This document shows positions 34,245-42,332 of a stretch of 42,743 bases of DNA, in pieces. The translations under genes and the position numbers were made by a program. Position 1 is the first letter of the stretch. Every line of letters starts with the position of its first letter. The notes under the pieces were generated by a model that searched no databases, had not been told where the DNA came from, and saw nothing but the letters and a program-made list of their open reading frames with translations. Location: positions 1 to 42,743 of the forward strand of contig DDIC01000027.1 of NCBI GenBank assembly GCA_002338335.1, read 5' to 3'. The stretch comes from Bacteroidetes bacterium UBA1860. GTDB lineage: Bacteria > Bacteroidota > Rhodothermia > Balneolales > Balneolaceae.

Positions 34245-34272
34245 CTACAATTCGTGATCTATAATTCGTGAT
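34245..34272. repeat. Tandem 14-bp direct repeat upstream of the trp leader
   Basis: CTACAATTCGTGAT (34245-34258) is followed directly by CTATAATTCGTGAT (34259-34272), 13 of 14 bases identical. It lies 31-58 bases before the trpL start, between two divergent operons. A repeated site one and a third helical turns apart suggests an operator, or it may be part of promoters (a TATAAT is present on the plus strand at 34260-34265). The binding protein is unknown. Confidence 0.6.
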
Positions 34273-34364
34273 TTGTTATCTGTAGTGTCATCATTCATTG
34301 AGTATGATTTTTCGTTTTTTAATAAATAAACGCGCTTAGCCAGGAAGCTTTTTATATTTACTTC
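34273..34364. promoter_or_regulatory. Remaining divergent intergenic DNA before the surface operon
   Basis: This AT-rich stretch must carry start signals for the plus-strand operon beginning at 34365 and possibly for trp. I find TATATT at 34353-34358 close to the start but no matching -35, so no promoter is assigned firmly. Nothing else is recognised. Confidence 0.3.
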
Positions 34365-35135
34365 ATGCGACACACCCTGATTCCATTGTGGGTTCTTCTT
34401 GGCTCAATTCTACTTTCATCTTGTGAACAGACAACAGCCGATCAGCAAGTTAAAAGGCTCCGTTTTGAATCTATTTCTTTTGAGCCCACATCCATTCAAT
34501 ATGCATCAAATACGATTCAAGACACGACAATTACGGTAGCTTTCCAAGGAGTGCTCCAAGGGGCTGGCCCCTCTACTCAGGGTGTAGCCTTAGTGTCTAA
34601 TTCCTCTAATACGACAATTCCATTAGAGATTACACTTCAACATAATGGTTCGTTCTCAGCTTCTAGACAGCTCACTCTGAATACAGGTGAGTCTACAACG
34701 CTTCGAGCGCGGATTGAATTTGTTCAACCTAGTGGCCAAAGAGCTCGTTATGAGACATCCGTCCCTGTAGTGGGTGTGGCAGATGAAGCTCCCGTGATTG
34801 AATCGATCATTCACCCAGATAGTGTGCAAATTCCTGCCTCGGGTACACAGGCAATCTTATTTATAGTAGAAATCTCCCATTCCATCAGTCTGCAAAATAT
34901 TGCCTCGGTAACCATGGAATTGCTGGACGCTGAAACCAATGACTCAAGAGGTGTCTTTACTTTGGTCGATAACGGTCAGGACGGTGATCAACAAGCAAAT
35001 GATGGGTTTTACTTCGTAGGACTAAGCATTGGCTCGGACAACCAACCTGCTAGCTACTTACTCAAGTGGAATGCGACCTCTGTAACAGGACTTTCGGCAA
35101 TACAGAAAACCACCACATTGGAGATTGTCGAATGA
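34365..35135 (+). CDS. Surface lipoprotein of unknown function, beta-rich
   Basis: The protein has 256 residues. The signal peptide IPLWVLLGSILLSSC ends in the lipobox LLSSC, so a lipoprotein is expected. The mature part looks like two beta-sandwich domains. The second ends with LVDNGQDGDQQANDGFYFV, an Asp/Gly-rich loop of the type L-x-D-x-G-x-x-G-D-x-x-x-x-D-G seen in several secreted Ig-like or choice-of-anchor domains, perhaps calcium-binding. No enzyme motif is seen. It is the first gene of a long operon. Its stop overlaps the next ATG as ATGA, so it is translationally coupled to the secreted Asp-box protein. Confidence 0.75.
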   Translation: MRHTLIPLWVLLGSILLSSCEQTTADQQVKRLRFESISFEPTSIQYASNTIQDTTITVAFQGVLQGAGPSTQGVALVSNSSNTTIPLEITLQHNGSFSASRQLTLNTGESTTLRARIEFVQPSGQRARYETSVPVVGVADEAPVIESIIHPDSVQIPASGTQAILFIVEISHSISLQNIASVTMELLDAETNDSRGVFTLVDNGQDGDQQANDGFYFVGLSIGSDNQPASYLLKWNATSVTGLSAIQKTTTLEIVE

Positions 35136-36766
35136 GCCTGTTGAACTCACTGAAACTATCCCTTGCAAAGTCTATACTATGTGTGGGAGTCGTTTTACTT
35201 ATGATTGGACTCTCAGATCGTGCTCTGGGGCAATCCAACTTATGGATAGGCCCACTGTTTGAGCGAGAAGCGTCATTTCGTCAAAATAGTATCTCTGTAG
35301 TGGGTTCAAATTCACAAGGGATATGGATAGGCCCTGGTTTAGAATTCGCCACACCTCCTTTTAATGCATGGAACCCTCCCGTCGGGCTCGACTCTGTAAA
35401 TCAAGGATTAGCATCGCTATACTCCCTCCATGCGGATGGAGACTACCTGTATGCTGGATTAGGGGCGACCACACAGCTCGATGATGAAACGATACCTCGT
35501 GCAGCCGGCTATGGCATCTCACGTGATATGGGCACAACATGGAGCCACCAACCCTTTTCCTTGGATCCTGAACCTGATGCTTCCGTTTGTCCTGATCCTT
35601 CTCTTCTTGATGAAGCCTGCGATATACTGTTCTCTTATGGATTGACTGAGTATCGAAGGGTTCGTATTACCGTGCCTGAACAGTCCCCTCCGTACGACTT
35701 GTTTTCCCATCATGGCACCCTTTATGCAGCTCATTGGGCTTCTGGAGTGAAAATGTCTACTGATGAGGGTCAGTCCTGGCAGTTTGTGCCGCTGCCACCA
35801 CAGTCTGCATCTTCAATGAGCCCTTCTACCCCTACCTCGTGGAGTAGCACGACATCGATCGGATCTATAGAGCGTTATGACCCTAGATCTGATAATAATT
35901 TACTTGGATTCTCGGTACATGTTGATGAGGTTGGGCATGCCTTCATCGGTACGGCGGGAGGACTTAATGTTTCAGAAGATCTCTACCAAGTGGGTCCCTC
36001 CCAAGCTTCTTGGACCCATATTCAAACGAATGGATCGTCAAGAGGTCTCGTAGGGAACTGGATCATTCGGATTCGCCAGCATCCAGAAACGAGTGCCTTA
36101 TGGATGACCAATTGGCCCACCTCGGCATCTGAACAATATGGACTCGTAACCTCAAATGATGGTGGGCGTTCATTTTCACAACATCTGTTGGGGCAAAAAA
36201 TTAATGATATAGGCTTTGTTGGGTCGACAATCTTGGCCGTTGGAAACAATGTGTATCGATCTATTGATGGAGGGGTCTCGTGGAGCAGCCAAACTCCACT
36301 ACCTGTGACAGGGAATCAATTGCCACAATCCACCGAATTCTTTTCTGTAGACACCTATCAAGACTGGATTGTTGTTGGGAGCTCTCAAGGTCTACTTGTT
36401 TCTCAAGATAAAGGGGTTACGTGGGAGTTGATTAGAGTGGACTACCCACTATCCGGTCAGCACAACTCGCGTACAAGTGATGAAGTAGATGGGTATGTCT
36501 ACCCTAATCCGTTTTCACCTACGATCCATGAATTTGCAAGGATCCGGTTCAATATACCAAGCCCGATGGATGTCTCAGTCTCCATTTTTGATGGAGAGAT
36601 GAGACGCATTTATCAATCAAAAGAATCTGTGCAATCTGCGGGAGTATTTGAGGTGCTGTGGAATGGAAAAACAACCAATGGATTAGAGGTTCACAATGGT
36701 GTCTACTTTGTGCAAGTAAAAGGTGGAAATGAGTTGTTCCGTGGAAAAATATTGGTGATACAGTGA
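35132..36766 (+). CDS. Secreted Asp-box (BNR/sortilin-like) protein with C-terminal FlgD/T9SS-type sorting domain
   Basis: The protein has 544 residues from the ATGA-coupled start at 35132. The signal peptide SILCVGVVLLMIGLSDRALGQ ends at a likely ALG-Q cut. Five Asp-box motifs of the S-x-D-x-G-x-[ST]-[WF] kind are seen near residues 130, 208, 340, 376 and 423 (SRDMGTTW, STDEGQSW, SNDGGRSF, SIDGGVSW, SQDKGVTW), which suggest a beta-propeller. The last ~90 residues begin YVYPNPFSP and continue with VSIFDGEMRRIYQ, WNGKTTNGLEVHNGVYFVQV and end GKILVIQ. This pattern is shared by T9SS type A sorting domains and FlgD-Ig domains. No catalytic motif is recognised. It precedes two PorV/PorQ-like genes. 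Confidence 0.82.
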   Translation: MSLLNSLKLSLAKSILCVGVVLLMIGLSDRALGQSNLWIGPLFEREASFRQNSISVVGSNSQGIWIGPGLEFATPPFNAWNPPVGLDSVNQGLASLYSLHADGDYLYAGLGATTQLDDETIPRAAGYGISRDMGTTWSHQPFSLDPEPDASVCPDPSLLDEACDILFSYGLTEYRRVRITVPEQSPPYDLFSHHGTLYAAHWASGVKMSTDEGQSWQFVPLPPQSASSMSPSTPTSWSSTTSIGSIERYDPRSDNNLLGFSVHVDEVGHAFIGTAGGLNVSEDLYQVGPSQASWTHIQTNGSSRGLVGNWIIRIRQHPETSALWMTNWPTSASEQYGLVTSNDGGRSFSQHLLGQKINDIGFVGSTILAVGNNVYRSIDGGVSWSSQTPLPVTGNQLPQSTEFFSVDTYQDWIVVGSSQGLLVSQDKGVTWELIRVDYPLSGQHNSRTSDEVDGYVYPNPFSPTIHEFARIRFNIPSPMDVSVSIFDGEMRRIYQSKESVQSAGVFEVLWNGKTTNGLEVHNGVYFVQVKGGNELFRGKILVIQ

Positions 36767-37824
36767 TGAATCACACCACTCAACGACTTTGGCTAGGGAT
36801 CTTCGGGTGGTGCTTTCTACTGATGATGAGTCCTACCTATACACATGCTCAAGTGGGTGGTGCCTCGGGTATTCAAAGTAGGTTGTTTATGTCTTCATAT
36901 GAGCGCTCTCTTGGTGGAGTAGCAGTATCCTTGCCTTCATTTGGAACAAGATTGCCCTTGAGTGTAAATCCAGCTGCGGCAAGGAGTCAGGGCGAGCAAT
37001 GGGAAGCCTTGATGCAAACCTCTGTTTTGACCTTTGATAGAGCCCATCATCGAGTTTCTGTGCACGCGCCATTAGATGAGCGTTTAGGCCTAAGAGTTCA
37101 CTTAGCGCAATACCGCATTGGTGACATTGACGGTCGTAGTGTGAGTGGTTATCCAACACGAACCTTCACAACAAGTGAATCGATGATAGGTGTTCAGTTG
37201 GGCCTTGCCATTACAGAGCAGATTGAGGCTGGTTTGGGAATCTCCTGGCACCACTCTTCTCTACATCCAGACCTTGAGCCTGCAACAACCATAGGTGTAG
37301 ATCTTGGGATACAATCGACGCTTTCAGAACGGTATGCTTGGATGATTGTGGCCAAAGATCTGTTGGCCACATACCGATGGACAACTGGAACGATTGCCGG
37401 GTCAAGCCAAGAGGGATCCATTAGACAGGGATTTACACGCCGTTTCGCGTTCGGGCACACGTTTAGCGCTATGGATCGTCTACAGATGCACCACTCGATA
37501 ACACTTTCGACTCAACAACAAGATTCTCCAGATCAAGCCCGTTACAGTGAAAGCGGTCTTCTTCTGCGTGATTCAGGCGAACAAATCACGCGTGCATTAT
37601 CCACATCATTTGGATTGAATTGGGCCGCTCATTCACTATTTAGTGTGCAGATTGGGCTTCACAGCACTCCTTTTTCGGACGTTGAGACAACCTGGAAGGG
37701 ATCAGGTGGATTTATGCTCGATCTTGTAGATGTACCTGTTGTCGAAACATTTCACTATGCCATCTGGAGTGAGCATTCAGACATTGGTTTTGCACACACC
37801 TTTTCATTAACCTTCTCCTTATGA
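36766..37824 (+). CDS. PorV/PorQ-like outer-membrane beta-barrel protein
   Basis: The protein has 352 residues from ATG 36766; the stop of the previous gene shares one base with it (TGATG). A GTG three bases earlier is the only alternative. The signal sequence (LWLGIFGWCFLLMMSPTYTHAQ) ends THA-Q. YERSLGGVAVSLPSF, LPLSVNPAAARSQG and the alternating hydrophobic strands that end FAHTFSLTFSL are typical of the PorV/PorQ/FadL-like barrels. In type IX secretion, PorV ferries substrates to the attachment complex. Homology here is judged by pattern only. It overlaps the next gene by ATGA. Confidence 0.68.
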   Translation: MNHTTQRLWLGIFGWCFLLMMSPTYTHAQVGGASGIQSRLFMSSYERSLGGVAVSLPSFGTRLPLSVNPAAARSQGEQWEALMQTSVLTFDRAHHRVSVHAPLDERLGLRVHLAQYRIGDIDGRSVSGYPTRTFTTSESMIGVQLGLAITEQIEAGLGISWHHSSLHPDLEPATTIGVDLGIQSTLSERYAWMIVAKDLLATYRWTTGTIAGSSQEGSIRQGFTRRFAFGHTFSAMDRLQMHHSITLSTQQQDSPDQARYSESGLLLRDSGEQITRALSTSFGLNWAAHSLFSVQIGLHSTPFSDVETTWKGSGGFMLDLVDVPVVETFHYAIWSEHSDIGFAHTFSLTFSL

Positions 37825-38795
37825 CCATGATCCTAACCGAACGACTCATTCGCAACCTCCCCAATACCCTCACACGATTGATGGTTTTGGGTTTTGTTTT
37901 CTGTGCGACAATGACCACGGTTCACGGCCAATCCTTGGAGAAACCTACCCTAGACTTGGTAGATATCCCCTTTGAGCCAACGGTGCAAGCACTTGGCGGT
38001 GCTGGAGGTCTATCAAATCTGGGACCTAATGCCATTCTGTATAATCCTGCCTTGCTCGCCAGTACATCCGAAGCGTGGATTGAAGCCTCATATACCGCCT
38101 GGATTTCCAATACGTCGTTTCAGTATGCTGGTGTTTCGTGGGTAGGACGCCAGGCCTCCTTTGGCCTTACCGTCCAACGATCTGCTGTAGGTGAGCTCCA
38201 AGCTAGAACACAACCTGGCCCTCCTACCGGCACATTTTCGGCTGAAAACCTTATGGTGACTGCAGGCATTGCACGAAATCTAGGGCCTATTGCGTTGGGT
38301 GCTAGTGTGAGTGCTCTGCGACAAGAGATCTTTCAATATCGAGCAAACGGAGTCTCTTTTTCTGCAGGTGCGTGGGCACCCATTCTTGATGATCGTCTTG
38401 AATTTGGGGTCTCCATCGAGCATATGGGAGAGTTAGATGCGTTGGATCAAAGCTCTACAGAACTACCCTATCGACTTAGACTCTCCAATAAATCTCATCT
38501 ATTATCCCTAACAATCAATCAGAATCGAGCGATTGATGTGCGTAGCTACATTGATGTGACTCAGCAGCTTAAAGATCCCGATGCGTCTACTGTATTGCAT
38601 ACTGGAATGGAGGTTGATTTCAACGAGCAAGGTGGATTTCGAGTGGGTAAGGAATGGAAAGAGAGTGAACAGAGCTTTTCCGCTGGTTTATTTGTGGCGC
38701 TGGACCGTGTGAGCCTCGATTATGCATTCAGTCCATTCAATTCTGGATTTGGTACCGCACATTCGATTGGATTACGTGTTCCATTAACACCATGA
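37821..38795 (+). CDS. PorV/PorQ-family outer-membrane beta-barrel protein
   Basis: The protein has 324 residues. A signal peptide (LMVLGFVFCATMTTVHGQS) is followed by the family N-terminus VQALGGAGGLSNLGPNAILYNPALLA, in which ALGGA..A..N..A..NPA.L is the shared PorV/PorQ pattern. The remainder alternates as a barrel and ends with GTAHSIGLRVPL. It matches the family more closely than its upstream neighbour. One of the pair may handle the Asp-box protein encoded two genes upstream. ATGA overlaps link it on both sides. Confidence 0.8.
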   Translation: MTMILTERLIRNLPNTLTRLMVLGFVFCATMTTVHGQSLEKPTLDLVDIPFEPTVQALGGAGGLSNLGPNAILYNPALLASTSEAWIEASYTAWISNTSFQYAGVSWVGRQASFGLTVQRSAVGELQARTQPGPPTGTFSAENLMVTAGIARNLGPIALGASVSALRQEIFQYRANGVSFSAGAWAPILDDRLEFGVSIEHMGELDALDQSSTELPYRLRLSNKSHLLSLTINQNRAIDVRSYIDVTQQLKDPDASTVLHTGMEVDFNEQGGFRVGKEWKESEQSFSAGLFVALDRVSLDYAFSPFNSGFGTAHSIGLRVPLTP

Positions 38796-39814
38796 AAACC
38801 TCCGTGTTTAAGGATTGGACGGATGTATTACCTGAATCGGTTGAGACGCTTCATGTCTTTCCGAAGCATCGTCCCCAAACACCTCGAACAGATTATCTCA
38901 CTCAATTTTATAAGCAGAATCCACTTGGCCCCTCTCAAAGGTGGATAAGTCATTCAATTTGGGGCTATGCTGCATTATTGTGGGTTAATCCTGCCAGAGA
39001 GGTTGTCCATCAACATTGGTTAGAGGCTACGAACACAAAAGGAGTCCTTGCTTGGTGTTGGAAGTGGTTTTTTTTGCAGCAATTTCTACTCAGAGGGGGG
39101 CGTTTCGTCTGGACTTGCCACAATATTGAGCCCCACGATGAAAGTAATCGATGGCTGAATGGCCAGATTCAACAATGGCTGTTGCATCACGCTTCGGCTG
39201 TATTGGTGCACTGCTCCGGAACCTCATCTCGCTTAAAAGGGAGCAAGGAATTGACGAACAAGGCTTTTTTTCTTATTGAACATCCCTCCTTTGAGGTGCA
39301 ATTGTTGGGAAAACATGAGTGCAGACAATACATTAAAAAGAGTTTTGAATTAGATGATTATCTATTGACTAACAATGTGTTAGTGTATTTTGGAAATATT
39401 GCCACATACAAACAAATTCCCCTGGCCATTGAGCCATTTTTGGAACAAGAAGAGTATGTGTTTTGGATCGTAGGGCCTACCAAACCAGACGGTGCACAAA
39501 CGTTAGAGTGGCTTTCACAGCAGGCAGCATTCCATCCAAATCGATTTTGGATTCACCCTATCCATGTGAATGATGAGGAGACCGAAAGGATTGTGTCCGC
39601 AGCTGATGTGCTTGTGTATAATCACCGTGCCATTGAGATGTCTGGGGGTGTCGCTCTTGGATTGTCGGCAGGAATGCCAACTGTGGCACCTGCAACAGGT
39701 TGTCTTAAGGAGCTTTCCCTGCAATCTATACAGGGTTTACATACGGATCATTTACACACCTTTTCATCGCTAGAGGAGATGGTGCAAATCGTTGACAAAC
39801 TGTGCGCCTCATGA
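38792..39814 (+). CDS. GT-B fold glycosyltransferase
   Basis: The protein has 340 residues. The N-terminal half contains VVHQHWLEA and FVWTCHNIEPHD, features of GT4/GT94-like enzymes. The C-terminal Rossmann half contains VLVYFGNIATYKQIPLAIEPF, VFWIVGPTKPDG, and ADVLVYNHRAIEMSGGVALGLSAGMPTVAP, where the E-x(7)-like segment places a Glu (IEMSGG) for binding the nucleotide sugar. It probably builds a surface polysaccharide at the inner membrane. The donor sugar is unknown. It starts by ATGA overlap with the barrel gene and ends by ATGA overlap with the deacetylase-like gene. Confidence 0.8.
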   Translation: MKTSVFKDWTDVLPESVETLHVFPKHRPQTPRTDYLTQFYKQNPLGPSQRWISHSIWGYAALLWVNPAREVVHQHWLEATNTKGVLAWCWKWFFLQQFLLRGGRFVWTCHNIEPHDESNRWLNGQIQQWLLHHASAVLVHCSGTSSRLKGSKELTNKAFFLIEHPSFEVQLLGKHECRQYIKKSFELDDYLLTNNVLVYFGNIATYKQIPLAIEPFLEQEEYVFWIVGPTKPDGAQTLEWLSQQAAFHPNRFWIHPIHVNDEETERIVSAADVLVYNHRAIEMSGGVALGLSAGMPTVAPATGCLKELSLQSIQGLHTDHLHTFSSLEEMVQIVDKLCAS

Positions 39815-41262
39815 GTGTAAAGAATCAATTTGGTTTAACAAGGCATCATCAGGGAGTTGTGATGATTTTACAGCAGTTAGGTGTAGATTGGACGCTTCTT
39901 GGGACTCTTGACAGCGCTTGCGATGTACTCCTACTTCCTCCTAACGAAACAGATAGGCAGTGGATTGACGTAGCACGTTCAATTCCAACGATTGACCTGT
40001 CTGGGCTTCTAGCCTCAGCGCAAGGGTTCTCAACGTGCTCAAAGAGCGTAAAGTATCTCCTTGATACACCCTGGCTACAGACCTTGTGGGATGTACCTAT
40101 ACACCCGCTGACTGTGCGCACTTTCCCCAAAGGGCAAAGCCTTCAAAAAAGCATCTGGGTTGATGTGAACCGTCAAACCTGCCATGTTGGTCTTCCCTTT
40201 TGGACAACCTCGCAGCAACATACATCCTGGATGGCGATGATGCCTATGGGAACATCAAGCTCCCCTACGTCGATCAGACCAACTGAGCGCATACACCAGA
40301 CTCCTTATTCCCTGATGAGGCATGTGTTGCATTATGTCATGATTCAAGCATGTTTATGGTCAGGACGTCCTCTTCTGCGTAAAACCTATTATCCTGAAGG
40401 TGTGAATAACATCTTTATGTTACGAGTGGATAGCGATTATGGCACCCCAGAAGCAGTGCAATCGTTAATAGATACATGCCAAACTTATGAGATGCCTTCA
40501 ACCTGGTTTTTGCATACAGAAGCTCATAAGGGGTGGTTGGACCTCTTTGTCAATCCAGACATTGAGGTGGCTGTTCATGGGGTCCGACATCAAAGTAGAG
40601 GGTCAACGGAAGCATTGTTGAGGAATATACTGCAAGCTAAAGCTGATATTGAGCGTGAAACAGATCTGAAGCCAGTAGGTGTTGCGATGCCATTTGGTCG
40701 ATACAATTCTCAAATTGCCGAGGTCTATAGACAATGCAATCATCTATTTGACTATGCTTCAGACTTTGGATTTGATAGTGATAATCTTCCACACTGGCCG
40801 AATGATCATGAACCCCTCCAGGTGCCAATTCACCCCATTTGTCCTGGCTCCTTTAGACGTACAAAAGCAACGGAGCAAGACATACAGCGTTTTTTTTTAG
40901 AGAAGTGGGCCAAAGCAATGACTCGAGGCGAACCCTTTATTTTTTATCATCATCCAATGCAAGGGGATTCAGGAGTTCTTCAACAACTCTTTGGCCTGGT
41001 ATCTGAGCAAAAATCTCGTGGATTAGTTGAAACTTGGACGGTCAAGCAATGGGCTGCATGGTGGACTCATCGATCTAGAGCCATGCCTCATCACGACGAG
41101 CTAGAGGGTAGCCCATGGCGTGTGAAATGGATTAAAGAAGACTCACTGCCTAGGCCATTATCCGGGGAGGACCTGTCTGTAAGAGCCTACTCTCCCCCTA
41201 AGAACCCATTCAGGCAGTGGAAAGCCATCATTTTGGATGAGTTAGGGCAACGAACGCAATGA
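39811..41262 (+). CDS. NodB-like polysaccharide deacetylase-family protein
   Basis: The protein has 483 residues from ATG 39811 (ATGA overlap upstream). The first ~200 residues are an unrecognised domain. The NodB barrel then follows: FMLRVDSDYGTPEAV with the Asp pair of the metal site (about residue 208-215), MPSTWFLHTEAHKGW, VAVHGVRHQS with the HxxxH metal motif (about 253-257), and IFYHHPMQG near the end with a possible catalytic His. It may remove acetyl groups from a lipid-linked sugar or cell-surface glycan. No signal peptide is seen, so it could act in the cytoplasm on a precursor. It is ATGA-coupled to the downstream glycosyltransferase. Confidence 0.75.
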   Translation: MSVKNQFGLTRHHQGVVMILQQLGVDWTLLGTLDSACDVLLLPPNETDRQWIDVARSIPTIDLSGLLASAQGFSTCSKSVKYLLDTPWLQTLWDVPIHPLTVRTFPKGQSLQKSIWVDVNRQTCHVGLPFWTTSQQHTSWMAMMPMGTSSSPTSIRPTERIHQTPYSLMRHVLHYVMIQACLWSGRPLLRKTYYPEGVNNIFMLRVDSDYGTPEAVQSLIDTCQTYEMPSTWFLHTEAHKGWLDLFVNPDIEVAVHGVRHQSRGSTEALLRNILQAKADIERETDLKPVGVAMPFGRYNSQIAEVYRQCNHLFDYASDFGFDSDNLPHWPNDHEPLQVPIHPICPGSFRRTKATEQDIQRFFLEKWAKAMTRGEPFIFYHHPMQGDSGVLQQLFGLVSEQKSRGLVETWTVKQWAAWWTHRSRAMPHHDELEGSPWRVKWIKEDSLPRPLSGEDLSVRAYSPPKNPFRQWKAIILDELGQRTQ

Positions 41263-42329
41263 ATATCTTATTTTTGACATCACCGAAGACATTTCAAGTC
41301 CATGGGGGATTAAGCAGACAGCTGCATCAGACAAAAGTTGCCCTTGAAAACTTAGGTCATTCCATTGAAGTGACATCTTCCATGCTTGATCATGACCACT
41401 CTGCTGAGATTATCCACATCTTTGGTGCCTCTCCAGATCTTGAACGTGATGTATCTAGAGCCTTGAATCATGAGGTTCCTGTTGTTGTGTCAACGGTCAT
41501 GTATTCAAATAGATCAGCCTCCACCCTTCGTCGAGCGCTGCAGATTCAGAAACTGACCCAGTTCATAGGTTGGAGTTATAAGCCCGATTTGAATGCTAAA
41601 TATCGAATTTGCCATCAAGCCACGCATCTTGCACCCAATACTGATGCTGAAGGACGCTTAATTTGCCAAGCATTTGGGATTTCTCCTCAGAAAATCACCG
41701 TGATTCCGAATGGTGTGAATGTTAAGCGCTTTGAGCACTCAACTCCAACACTCGCGGTGGAGCGTCTAGGCTTTGATGAGTATCTCTTATACGTTGGGGA
41801 TCTAGAGGCGCCACGCAAAAATGTTCAAATCTTACTAGAGGTCTACAAAAAAGAGCATAATCGACTGAATTGGCCACCGTTAGTTTTGATGGGGCGTTTG
41901 GGAACAAAGCATCCATTACAGGCTCAACTCCAAGAGGATCCCATGATTCACTGGATCGATGGAGTAGCTCCTGATGACCCATTGCTTGAGTCGATCTATC
42001 GAGCAGCAAAGACGTTTGTGCTCCCTAGCCAATTTGAAACTCCTGGAATCGCCGCGATGGAAGCGGGTTTATCGAATTGCTCTATCGCCATTACCCAAGC
42101 AGGGGGAACGAAGGAGGTTTTTGGATCAGAGGTGCACTATTTAGATCCATTTGACGAGGATTCTATCTCACAAGCCATTCATCTTGCACTCTCCAGTCCC
42201 CCTTCTAAGAGCTTATTCAAGAAATTAAAAGTACTGGATTGGTCAGAAGTGGGGATTCAAACAGAAGCGATGTATCACAAAATCTGTTCAGGGTTTTCAA
42301 TACACGCTTTCCAGCAATCAGATGCTTAA
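41259..42329 (+). CDS. GT4 family glycosyltransferase
   Basis: The protein has 356 residues. MNILFLTSPKTFQVHGGLSRQLHQ is the glycine-containing N-terminal loop of GT4 enzymes. TVIPNGVNVKRFE, LLYVGDLEAPRKNVQILLE and FVLPSQFETPGIAAMEAGLSNCSIA, with the E-x(7)-E pattern (FETPGIAAMEA), follow the family order. It transfers an unknown nucleotide sugar in surface-glycan synthesis. It overlaps the upstream gene by ATGA, and the epimerase gene begins 3 bases after its stop. Confidence 0.88.
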   Translation: MNILFLTSPKTFQVHGGLSRQLHQTKVALENLGHSIEVTSSMLDHDHSAEIIHIFGASPDLERDVSRALNHEVPVVVSTVMYSNRSASTLRRALQIQKLTQFIGWSYKPDLNAKYRICHQATHLAPNTDAEGRLICQAFGISPQKITVIPNGVNVKRFEHSTPTLAVERLGFDEYLLYVGDLEAPRKNVQILLEVYKKEHNRLNWPPLVLMGRLGTKHPLQAQLQEDPMIHWIDGVAPDDPLLESIYRAAKTFVLPSQFETPGIAAMEAGLSNCSIAITQAGGTKEVFGSEVHYLDPFDEDSISQAIHLALSSPPSKSLFKKLKVLDWSEVGIQTEAMYHKICSGFSIHAFQQSDA

Positions 42330-42332
42330 ACA

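Noticed and set aside
34222..34250. TTGTAG-16-TTAACT on the minus strand as the trp promoter
   Set aside because: Both boxes match the consensus only 4 of 6 and the start point would fall on the leader ATG; not strong enough to annotate.
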